Of a DNA stretch of 12,306 bases, positions 1 through 6,630 are shown one piece after another; position 1 is the stretch's first letter; every line of letters begins with the position of its first letter. This DNA comes from Caldifarciminota bacterium (GTDB taxonomy: Bacteria; Hydrothermota; Hydrothermia; B15-G9; WFZT01). The notes below the pieces were generated by a model. It was not told where the DNA came from. It did not search any database and worked only from the letters and a program-made list of their open reading frames with translations. Location: NCBI GenBank assembly GCA_026986655.1, contig JALSOD010000125.1, positions 1-12,306 of the forward strand. The letters are read 5' to 3'. Position numbers and translations under genes: made by a program.

Positions 1-1
1 T

Positions 2-1705
2 GCCGGACAGGTGGGTCTGGCAATTGCCAAAAAAATGCTCCACGAAAATCCGAAAAAACTCGTCATATCCTCTCTTTTTAAAGAAGAGAGTGAAGAAGCA
101 ATAAATGAGCTAAAAGCATACATCGACAGAGTATACAAAGACCACAACCGTCCAACCACTGAATTTGTCCCCGAATCTGGCAATATATTCGTGAGAGAAG
201 AACTCGTCGGACTCTCACGTGAAGAGATTCTCAACACCCCCGAGTATCGTGACAAAGTTATGGAAGATGTTCTTGGCGAGATTACCGATGACATCGTACA
301 CAACTCCCACCTTTATAAAATCATTCACCGACACAAACCTGAAATCATTATTGATGCTATCAACACAGCAACAGCTCTTGCATACCAGGACATCTATTCT
401 GCTGCCTCCGAGGTTAAAAGTTACCTCGACACAGGTGATTTCTCGAGCAAAGAGTTCCCGGTCAGTGTTGCCCGGCTTGTGACAAGTTTGTACATTCCCC
501 AGCTCGTTAGGCACATTCAGATACTTTACCGTGCCATGATGGACAACAACACTCAGATGTACGTAAAAATAGGAACAACGGGTACAGGTGGAATGGGACT
601 CAATATTCCTTACACTCACGGCGAAGAAAGGCCTTCGAGGGTATTGCTTTCGAAATCCGCAGTTGCGGGCGCACAAACACTACTATTATTTCTCATGGCA
701 AGAACTCCGGATGCTCCGATTATTAAGGAAATAAAACCTGCTTCTCTAATAGCATGGAAGAGAATTTCCTCGGGTGAAATTAAAAAACGTGGACAAACAA
801 TTTACCGTTACGACTGTCCACCCAATGAAGCTGTTGAACTTAAAGATGGCGAAATTTTTGATTACAAGAAATTTAATATCGGAAAACCGTTAAATGTACC
901 ACTGAAGGCGGTATTCATTGATACGGGTGAAAATGGGGTATTTTCTCTTGAAGAATTTAAAGCAATAACTACCCTTGGACAGATGCAGGCCGTCACTCCA
1001 GAAGAGATTGCAAAAAATACGCTCCTCGAAATTAAAGGTGGTAACACTTCAAAGGACGTTATAGACGCTCTCGATGGATCGGTAATGGGCTCAACCTACA
1101 GGGCCGGTTTCCTCCGCAAATTCGCAATTAAAAAGTTGGAAGAAGAAAAAGTTAAAACTGGACGCGAAAGTATTGCCTTTGAGATCCTCGGTCCGCCAAG
1201 ACTTACAAAGCTGATCTTTGAAGCTTACATTCTTAAAAACACTGTGGGTACAATGGAAAAAGCAATTTCACTCACACCGGAGAAGCTCTCCGTCGTCGTC
1301 GAGAAGGAGATTCAAGAGAACAAGGATTTAAGAAGCTGGATCCTTTCTGTTGGAATTCCCATCTTACTTTCAAATGGTAAAAAGTTACTTTTTGTTAAGA
1401 ATGAGGTAACCTACAGACGCAAATTCTGGGCTGACAAACCCTGGAAAGTGACTCATGAAAACATAAAACACTTCAGGCACAACGAATGGGTTGATCTCAC
1501 ACCAGAAAACATGGCACAATGGCAAAAATGGTTCCAGATGATTCTCGGGGAGAAAAAACTATCTGAAGGTGACACAAGCTCCTATTTTGACAGAAGTGAA
1601 GATTTCTGGCCAACAGAGGGTAACAACGAAACTGCTATCGATCCCGGTGAGGTGGCAGGATGGATCTTCACCGTCGTTGAGCAGGGAAGCAGGATGAAAG
1701 ATTGA
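2..1705 (+). CDS. Rossmann-fold NAD(P)-binding protein, SDR/epimerase-like, 5'-truncated, function unassigned
   Basis: The reading frame is open to the window's left edge. The first visible residues (AGQVGLAIAKK) look like the tail of a GxGxxG dinucleotide-binding loop, so the true start lies a little upstream. The GTG at 11 sits inside this motif and is unlikely to be a start. About 567 residues are visible, much longer than a plain short-chain dehydrogenase. Near nt 347-370 the segment PEIIIDAINTATA resembles the strand and loop that follow the cofactor site in SDR/epimerase proteins. A second Gly-rich stretch (GTTGTGGMG, about 577-600) is followed by VLLSKSAV (641-664). That looks like an SDR YxxSK box with Val in place of the catalytic Tyr. 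I see no signal peptide or clear membrane segment. The family is an inference from fold motifs and the reaction is unknown. Its stop overlaps the next start by one base (TGATG), so it is probably co-transcribed with the aminotransferase. Confidence 0.7.
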   Translation, partial: AGQVGLAIAKKMLHENPKKLVISSLFKEESEEAINELKAYIDRVYKDHNRPTTEFVPESGNIFVREELVGLSREEILNTPEYRDKVMEDVLGEITDDIVHNSHLYKIIHRHKPEIIIDAINTATALAYQDIYSAASEVKSYLDTGDFSSKEFPVSVARLVTSLYIPQLVRHIQILYRAMMDNNTQMYVKIGTTGTGGMGLNIPYTHGEERPSRVLLSKSAVAGAQTLLLFLMARTPDAPIIKEIKPASLIAWKRISSGEIKKRGQTIYRYDCPPNEAVELKDGEIFDYKKFNIGKPLNVPLKAVFIDTGENGVFSLEEFKAITTLGQMQAVTPEEIAKNTLLEIKGGNTSKDVIDALDGSVMGSTYRAGFLRKFAIKKLEEEKVKTGRESIAFEILGPPRLTKLIFEAYILKNTVGTMEKAISLTPEKLSVVVEKEIQENKDLRSWILSVGIPILLSNGKKLLFVKNEVTYRRKFWADKPWKVTHENIKHFRHNEWVDLTPENMAQWQKWFQMILGEKKLSEGDTSSYFDRSEDFWPTEGNNETAIDPGEVAGWIFTVVEQGSRMKD

Positions 1706-2826
1706 TGAAATACAATACTTATATCGAGGAAGTACCGGTCTACGTACCGGGAGTTACCACTAAAGAACTTGTAAGATCTCATGGAATTCCAGAAGAGGAG
1801 ATCGTCAAACTCTCTTCCAATGAAAATCCTCTCGGCCCCTCTCCACAGGCTATGAAAGCAGTAAAAGGGGAAGTACAAACCCTCAACATATACCCAGACA
1901 ACACGTACACTGATCTGAAGAACGCCATAGCGAAAAAGATTAGGGTTAAACCCGAGAACGTTGCCGTTGGAAATGGCTCAAGCGAGATTTTTCTCTTCCT
2001 CTCACTCTCATTTCTTAATGAAAATCGCACACTCGTAACTTCTAAGCACACCTTCCAGATTTATAAAATTTCGGGGAAAATCGTGGGAGCAAATGTTATA
2101 CAGGTTCCAATGAGAGCCGAGTTAAAAATAGACCTTGACGGGATTCTCTCCGCAATCACAGAAAATACCTCTGTCGTTTACATCTGCAATCCCAACAATC
2201 CAACAGGTAGCTATTTAACAAAAAGTGAGATCGAAAATTTTCTCAATCATGTGCCGGAAGATGTTATAGTTGTCTTTGATGAGGCTTACTACGAGTATGT
2301 AACAGCAGATGACTATCCTGAGACGGTTAACTATATCGATCGGGGAAACGTGGTTATCATTCGCACCTTCTCAAAAATTTATGGTCTTGCCGGGTTGAGG
2401 TTGGGATATGCCATAACTTCACCTGAAATAATTGAGAAATTTGAGCATGTTAGATTCCCATTTAGTGTTTCAAAACCTGCGGCTGCCGCTGGTATTGCGG
2501 CTCTGCAGGATACATTACATGTACAAAGATCAAGGGCATCCAATGAACGCAATAAGTTCAAAATGTATAAAAAGTTTGAAGAACTTGGTGTAAAATATAT
2601 ACCGACTCAGGGAAATTTTACTTACATAGAAACTGAAATACCGGGAAAGAGGCTGTTCGAAATGTTATTAAATTATGGGATAATTGTGAGACCTCTCGAT
2701 GCCTATGAACTCCCTATGGGCATCAGGGTTACCATAGGGAGCGACAATCAAACAGATAGATTTCTCATTGCTTTGGAGGATGTGATCAGAAAATGGGATA
2801 CTACCAGTTTACGGGAAGAAGGCTGA
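1705..2826 (+). CDS. hisC: HisC-type PLP-dependent aminotransferase (histidinol-phosphate aminotransferase family)
   Basis: This is a fold-type I class I/II aminotransferase, closest in motif pattern to histidinol-phosphate aminotransferase, which makes histidinol phosphate from imidazole acetol phosphate and glutamate. Landmarks counted from the ATG at 1705: SSNENPLGPSP near residue 40, YPDNTY, a GNGSSE cofactor-phosphate loop, NPNNPTG at 162-168, FDEAYYEY with Asp192 (expected to contact the PLP ring nitrogen), TFSKIYGLAGLRLGY with Schiff-base Lys224, and a C-terminal IRVTIG with the carboxylate-binding Arg. The length of 373 aa is normal for the family. A TTG at 1702 is also in frame. I prefer the ATG because it overlaps the previous stop as TGATG and has AGGA 10 nt upstream. 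No other histidine gene is visible, so an aromatic or broad-specificity aminotransferase is a real alternative. The 3' end overlaps nusB by 34 nt. Confidence 0.85.
   Translation: MKYNTYIEEVPVYVPGVTTKELVRSHGIPEEEIVKLSSNENPLGPSPQAMKAVKGEVQTLNIYPDNTYTDLKNAIAKKIRVKPENVAVGNGSSEIFLFLSLSFLNENRTLVTSKHTFQIYKISGKIVGANVIQVPMRAELKIDLDGILSAITENTSVVYICNPNNPTGSYLTKSEIENFLNHVPEDVIVVFDEAYYEYVTADDYPETVNYIDRGNVVIIRTFSKIYGLAGLRLGYAITSPEIIEKFEHVRFPFSVSKPAAAAGIAALQDTLHVQRSRASNERNKFKMYKKFEELGVKYIPTQGNFTYIETEIPGKRLFEMLLNYGIIVRPLDAYELPMGIRVTIGSDNQTDRFLIALEDVIRKWDTTSLREEG
2775..2780 (+). promoter_or_regulatory. Ribosome binding site of nusB, inside hisC
   Basis: GGAGGA lies 12 nt before the ATG at 2793, within the last codons of hisC. 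It supports the 2793 start and therefore the 34-nt overlap of the two genes. No later ATG in the nusB frame gives a full N-terminus. Confidence 0.6.
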
Positions 2827-3230
2827 GCAGGGTACTTGCCCTTGAAGCTTTGTACAGATTTGATCTTCTGGACGAGCCACTCAACGAGGCAATAAAAGAT
2901 ATTTATAACAGGGAAGACCCGCCTGAAGACGTCAAAAAATTCACAAATAAAATACTCGAATCGGTAAAAGCAAATCTTGAAGAAATAGATAAACTCATTG
3001 ATCAAACAACACTAAACTGGCCTCTCGAGCGAATAACGACGATAGACAGATCAATTCTGAGAATTGCGGTTGCAGAAATGTTAGGTATCGAGGAGGTTCC
3101 TTTTAAGGTCTCAATTTCAGAGGCTATCGAAATAGCCAAGCTCTTCTCCACAGAGGAGTCTGGCAGATTTGTAAACGGGATACTTGACAACATCGCGATA
3201 AAATTAGGATTTAAGCAGGAGGAAAAGTAA
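2793..3230 (+). CDS. nusB: Transcription antitermination factor NusB
   Basis: NusB is a small all-helical RNA-binding protein. With NusE (S10) it binds boxA RNA in rRNA leaders and helps RNA polymerase resist termination. The 145-aa length is typical. The N-terminal GRRLSRVLALEALYRFD fits the family's R-x-x-ALxALY(Q) opening helix. The C-terminal half carries the conserved run IDRSILRIAVAEM, followed by VSISEAIEIAKLFSTEES and FVNGILDNIA, which is the strongest NusB signature. The start at 2793 gives a few extra residues before the canonical helix and is backed by an upstream GGAGGA. The gene overlaps hisC by 34 nt. Its TAA shares a base with the ATG of the metallophosphoesterase (TAATG). Its presence in a run with rimO fits a role in ribosome synthesis. 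Confidence 0.95.
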   Translation: MGYYQFTGRRLSRVLALEALYRFDLLDEPLNEAIKDIYNREDPPEDVKKFTNKILESVKANLEEIDKLIDQTTLNWPLERITTIDRSILRIAVAEMLGIEEVPFKVSISEAIEIAKLFSTEESGRFVNGILDNIAIKLGFKQEEK

Positions 3231-3961
3231 TGAGATTTGCACTGATTTCGGATATTCACGGCAATCTCGAAGCACTGAACAGTGTGTTAAAAAAGCTTGA
3301 AGAGATTGGCTATGACGCCATCCTCGTGCTTGGTGATGTAGTGGGCTACGGAGCTGATCCGGGAGAATGCATTGAAAAGGTCAAACTAATAGGGGCGTTT
3401 GTGGTTAAAGGGAACCATGATGAAGCTGTCGTTAATGTTGAAGAACGAAAATTTATGAACATTTACGCGAGAGAGGCCATAGAATGGACAGCATCAAATT
3501 TGGATGAGGCCCACAAAATCTGGCTTAGAAACTTACCTTACAGAATTTCACCGTTTGAAGGTTTTGAAATTACCCACGCAGAATGGGAAAAGCCGGAGAA
3601 CTGGACCTATATTTTTGATGAATATGAGGCAAGATACCAATTCAAATTTATGAAGGAAGAACTTGGATTTTACGGGCACACCCATATTCCAATGATTTTT
3701 GAAAAGACTAAAGACGGAGAAGTTAAAAGGGTTGACCAGGATGAGCTCTTAATGATAAAGGGGAACAAGTACATGATAAATCCAGGGAGTGTTGGACAGC
3801 CAAGAGACAGGGACTGGCGTGCAAGCTTTGGAATATATGACTCGGAAGAGAATTTTTACGTCCAATACAGAGTTGAATATGATGTAAAAACAGCCATGAA
3901 GAAAATTATAGATGCGGGTCTCCCCGAACCTCTCGCCTATCGATTGGAGATGGGTTATTGA
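3230..3961 (+). CDS. Calcineurin-like metallophosphoesterase (YfcE/MJ0936-like phosphodiesterase family)
   Basis: This 243-aa protein has all the metal-binding motifs of the metallophosphoesterase superfamily in order: SDIHGN (Asp8, His10), GDVVGYG (Asp36), GNHD (Asn62, His63, Asp64), a THAE segment (His116) and GHTH (His150, His152). These residues build the dinuclear metal centre that hydrolyses phosphoester bonds. The nearest family is the single-domain, cytoplasmic YfcE/MJ0936-like phosphodiesterases. The N-terminal strand runs straight into the first motif without a signal peptide. The physiological substrate cannot be read from the sequence; cyclic nucleotides, other phosphodiesters or protein phosphates are all possible. 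The ATG at 3230 overlaps the nusB stop by one base and has a strong AGGAGG at 3217-3222, 7 nt upstream. The stop TGA overlaps the rimO start in the same way. Confidence 0.9.
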   Translation: MRFALISDIHGNLEALNSVLKKLEEIGYDAILVLGDVVGYGADPGECIEKVKLIGAFVVKGNHDEAVVNVEERKFMNIYAREAIEWTASNLDEAHKIWLRNLPYRISPFEGFEITHAEWEKPENWTYIFDEYEARYQFKFMKEELGFYGHTHIPMIFEKTKDGEVKRVDQDELLMIKGNKYMINPGSVGQPRDRDWRASFGIYDSEENFYVQYRVEYDVKTAMKKIIDAGLPEPLAYRLEMGY

Positions 3962-5247
3962 TGAGGAAATTTTCTGTGATTTCCCTTGGATGTCCCAAGA
4001 ACCAGGTTGACTCCGAAGTTTTAATCGGCGAACTTGAGAACAAAGGATACATCTACGATCCTGAGTTCGATAAACCTGACTTTGTGGTTGTAAATACCTG
4101 CGGTTTCATCCAGGATGCCGTTGACGAATCTTACGACACTTTTGAGCAATTAGTTGATCTGAAGAATCAGGGAAAAATTGGGACAATAGTCGTTACAGGC
4201 TGCCTTGTACACAGATTCAAAGAGAAGATTAGAAAGGATTTTCCTGAAATCGACCTTGTTCTCGGGATAGACCAGGAAACAGACCTGGCGGATATCCTCG
4301 AAAGGAAGATTAAGATTGAAAAAATTAGGCCCTCAAAATGGATATACTCCGGGCGAGAACCGCGGGTGTTACTTTCTTCAAATTATGCGTACATCAAAAT
4401 CTCCGAAGGATGCAACAGGAGATGCTCATTTTGCATCATCCCCAGGATGAGAGGTAGGTATCGTTCAAGAAAAATCGAGGAAATCATAGATGAGGCATAT
4501 TCACTTGCCCATATTGGGATAAAAGAAATCATACTAATAGCTCAGGACTTAACTCTCTACGGATATGATATTTATAATAAGCCATCTCTCGACAGACTGA
4601 TAAAGGAGTTAAACAAAATCCCTGGAATTCAATGGATACGCCTCCTCTATTTGTATCCTTCTAATATCAACAGAAAATTGCTTGATGCGATTGGTGAGAG
4701 CGAAAAGCTTGCTAAATATCTTCATGTACCTATACAGCATGCCTCTGATAAAATTCTTAAACTGATGAGACGAGCTGGAGGCCGTAAGGGAGTCGAAAAG
4801 GCCATCTTTTCAATCAGAAAATATCTACCGGATTTCTTTATAAGAACTGAAGTAATTGCTGGTTTCCCCGGTGAAAGTGAGGATGATTTCAACGAGCTTG
4901 TATCTTTTATCAATGATATTAGACCAGAGAGAATTGCAATTTTCCCCTATTCGGATGAGAAAGAAGCAGCGTCCCATAGACTTCCTGATAAGGTTCCTGA
5001 TGAAGTGATAAATGATAGGGTGACAGAGCTATCCTTTGTGGCACAGGATATCATGATAGATGTACAGGAAAAATTTGTCGGAGGAGAAATTAGAGTATTG
5101 ATGGACAATGAGTATGAGGGACGCACAGAATTTGACTCACCAGAAATAGATTTCGTTGTCAAATTCAAAGAAAATAAGGGAACAACACCAATTGTGAAAG
5201 CAAAAATTCTGCGAGTGGACGAGACTGGAGATTTAATCGCTGAATAA
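3961..5247 (+). CDS. rimO: Ribosomal protein S12 methylthiotransferase RimO
   Basis: RimO is a radical-SAM enzyme with two iron-sulfur clusters that adds a methylthio group to the beta-carbon of a conserved Asp in ribosomal protein S12. Three domains are visible in 428 aa. The N-terminal UPF0004 domain holds cluster ligands Cys11 (SLGCPKNQVDSE), Cys47 (NTCGFI) and Cys81 (TGCLV). The radical-SAM core has CxxxCxxC at 151/155/158 within SEGCNRRCSFCIIPRMRG, followed by LHVPIQHASD and RTEVIAGFPGE. A C-terminal TRAM domain covers roughly residues 365-428. SLGCPKN, NTCGFIQDAVDESYDT and the SEGCNRRC box favour RimO over the tRNA enzyme MiaB. A TTG at 3958 is in frame, but the ATG at 3961 forms a TGATG overlap with the preceding stop and is preferred. 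It is the last gene of the + strand run. Confidence 0.95.
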   Translation: MRKFSVISLGCPKNQVDSEVLIGELENKGYIYDPEFDKPDFVVVNTCGFIQDAVDESYDTFEQLVDLKNQGKIGTIVVTGCLVHRFKEKIRKDFPEIDLVLGIDQETDLADILERKIKIEKIRPSKWIYSGREPRVLLSSNYAYIKISEGCNRRCSFCIIPRMRGRYRSRKIEEIIDEAYSLAHIGIKEIILIAQDLTLYGYDIYNKPSLDRLIKELNKIPGIQWIRLLYLYPSNINRKLLDAIGESEKLAKYLHVPIQHASDKILKLMRRAGGRKGVEKAIFSIRKYLPDFFIRTEVIAGFPGESEDDFNELVSFINDIRPERIAIFPYSDEKEAASHRLPDKVPDEVINDRVTELSFVAQDIMIDVQEKFVGGEIRVLMDNEYEGRTEFDSPEIDFVVKFKENKGTTPIVKAKILRVDETGDLIAE

Positions 5248-5248
5248 G

Positions 5249-5267
5249 CAACGTTGTTGGATTTTTT
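5249..5267 (+). terminator. Very weak hairpin plus T-run just after rimO
   Basis: Two bases after the rimO stop, CAAC (5249-5252) can pair with GTTG (5256-5259) across a 3-nt loop, followed by GA and six T. The stem is only 4 bp, so this is a marginal candidate that may do nothing or may only pause polymerase. Confidence 0.2.
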
Positions 5268-5343
5268 GTCTCAGTGTACATACATGTTGGACTTTCATCC
5301 GATTAATCTTTTCCAGAGCGGACAATAAACATCTCTCCAAATC

Positions 5344-5369
5344 CCCTTGTGAAAAGGGTTTGTTTTTTT
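5344..5369 (+). terminator. Candidate Rho-independent terminator of the rimO run
   Basis: CCCTT (5344-5348) can pair with AAGGG (5354-5358) over a 5-nt loop, followed at once by TTTG and seven T (5359-5369). Position downstream of the last + strand gene and the T-tract suit an intrinsic terminator. The short stem keeps confidence modest. The sequence also resembles the CCCC/GGGG repeats that follow it, so it may be a decayed member of that family. Confidence 0.4.
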
Positions 5370-5373
5370 AGCG

Positions 5374-5465
5374 GTGGTCATCCCCCTCAGTCACCCTTCT
5401 TCCGAAGGGGAGTTTGCGTTCCCCCTATCACCCTTCTTCAGAAGGGTGATAGGGGGTCAGTGGTC
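5374..5465. mobile_element. Possible MITE-like or palindromic repeat remnant with short flanking direct repeats
   Basis: A GC-rich patch sits in AT-rich intergenic DNA between two convergent operons. It contains two related units. Unit A (5382-5410) begins CCCCCT and includes TCACCCTTCTTC then GAAGGG. Unit B (5421-5450) has the same blocks with a small gap and completes a perfect palindrome. The patch is bounded by GTGGTC at 5374-5379 and again at 5460-5465, like a 6-bp target duplication; extended by two bases each copy reads CRGTGGTC. There is no transposase gene. A non-autonomous insertion is an inference. A repetitive extragenic palindrome or a processing/terminator structure fits as well, and a 6-bp match could arise by chance. 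Confidence 0.35.
5421..5456. repeat. Perfect inverted repeat, 17-bp arms with a 2-nt loop
   Basis: The left arm (5421-5437) starts CCCCCTATCACC, the loop is TC (5438-5439), and the right arm (5440-5456) is its exact reverse complement, ending GATAGGGGG. RNA from either strand would fold into a long GC-rich hairpin. No T-run follows on either strand, so it is not a textbook intrinsic terminator, though such hairpins can protect 3' ends or block read-through between converging transcripts. The stretch 5248-5517 holds no credible gene. Confidence 0.85.
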
Positions 5466-5517
5466 TTGCTTAATGAAGGAAGATTTTTTACATCATGCTT
5501 TAATTTTCCCTTCAAAT

Positions 5518-6630
5518 CTATTCCTGGACAGAATTGGGGATGAGGCCCTCTAATTTTTCCTTTATAGAATTTACAAGTAAATCCATATTTTCTCCTGTCA
5601 ATGCGGATACAAAGACAGAGTTTTCGTACCTCTCTTTCAATCTTTCTATCATTGTTCTATCGAGGAGCATGTCAATCTTATTAAAAACCCTTATAAGAGG
5701 TTTTTCCCTGACTACAAGACCATCCAAAACGTCCTCAACTATCTGAATTTTCTCATCCAATCTTTCACAGGTGATATCTATCACGTGGAGCAGTAAATCA
5801 GCTTCTTTAACCACCCCGAGGGTAGCGTTGAAAGAGGCAACAAGTCCAGGTGGCAAGTCTTCAATAAATCCAACAGTGTCTGAAAGTAAAACTCTGTACG
5901 GGAATTCTGGAAGATAGAGGATTCTCGTGGTCGCATCCAGAGTAGCGAAGAGCTTATCCTCGACCTTAACCTTCGCTTTGGTTAAATAATTCATGATTGA
6001 AGACTTTCCTGCATTGGTATAACCAACTAAAGAGACTTTAAATACGCTCTGTCTTTTCTTTCTCTGAACCGCCCGTGAGCGTTCAATTACTTTTAGTCTT
6101 TGCTTAAGAAAGTGGATCCTATCCAGGATTCTCCGTCTATCAACCTCAAGTTTTTTCTCACCGGGGCCACGGGTTCCTATCCCCCCTCCGAGTCGTGAAA
6201 GGGCAAGCCCCTTTCCTGTTAATCTTGGAAGTCTGTACATGAGCTGGGCAAGCTCAACCTGTATCTTAGCCTCTGAAGTCCTCGCATGCTGTGCAAAGAT
6301 GTCCATGATTACCTCAGTTCTATCAAGCACTTTGACTCCAATGATTTTCTCGAGGTTGTTCACCTGTGAAGGAGTGAGCTCTGTGTCAAAAACGACGAGA
6401 TCAATGTCAAACTGTTTAACTATGTCTCTTATCTCGAGGGCTTTCCCCTTCCCGATAAAGAATTTCGGATCAATTTTCTCTCTAATTTGGAGGACCTTCT
6501 CAAATACCTCGGCTCCTGCCGTAGTCACGAGAAGTGCTAGCTCTTCCAATCGGTCTGCTTCGTCCCAGCGTTTTCTTGAACTTTTAGCGATTCCTACGAG
6601 TAAGGCCTTTTCCTTTCTCTCTCTTTCCAT
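5518..6630 (-). CDS. hflX: Ribosome-associated GTPase HflX
   Basis: HflX is an Obg-related GTPase that binds the 50S subunit and, in studied bacteria, splits stalled or stress-hibernating 70S ribosomes. The 370-aa protein has the HflX-specific N-terminal domain (about 10-180), including FIGKGKALEI, the FDTELTPSQ segment, LDRTEVIMDIFAQHA and GGGIGTRGPGE. The G domain follows with G1 GYTNAGKSS (203-211), switch I FATLDATTR (228-236), G3 DTVGFI (251-256), G4 NKID (317-320) and G5 SAL (342-344). It lacks the C-terminal extension of longer enterobacterial versions. The ATG directly abuts the lon stop (TAAATG) with no strong ribosome binding site in front, suggesting translation by coupling to lon. 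It is the last gene of the minus-strand operon. Its company with tig, clpXP and lon suggests a shared role in translation and proteostasis stress. Confidence 0.95.
   Translation of the reverse strand: MERERKEKALLVGIAKSSRKRWDEADRLEELALLVTTAGAEVFEKVLQIREKIDPKFFIGKGKALEIRDIVKQFDIDLVVFDTELTPSQVNNLEKIIGVKVLDRTEVIMDIFAQHARTSEAKIQVELAQLMYRLPRLTGKGLALSRLGGGIGTRGPGEKKLEVDRRRILDRIHFLKQRLKVIERSRAVQRKKRQSVFKVSLVGYTNAGKSSIMNYLTKAKVKVEDKLFATLDATTRILYLPEFPYRVLLSDTVGFIEDLPPGLVASFNATLGVVKEADLLLHVIDITCERLDEKIQIVEDVLDGLVVREKPLIRVFNKIDMLLDRTMIERLKERYENSVFVSALTGENMDLLVNSIKEKLEGLIPNSVQE

Noticed and set aside
215..676. 153-codon open frame on the - strand
   Set aside because: It is antisense to the Rossmann-fold gene, which shows clear coding motifs. 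The Cys/Val-rich product has no recognisable domain.
5349..5543. Open frame on the + strand of 64 codons (PPITLLQKGDRG-like product) over the intergenic repeats
   Set aside because: The frame runs through the palindromic CCCC/GGGG repeats and into the antisense of hflX. Its composition is dictated by the repeats, and such peptides are typical false calls.
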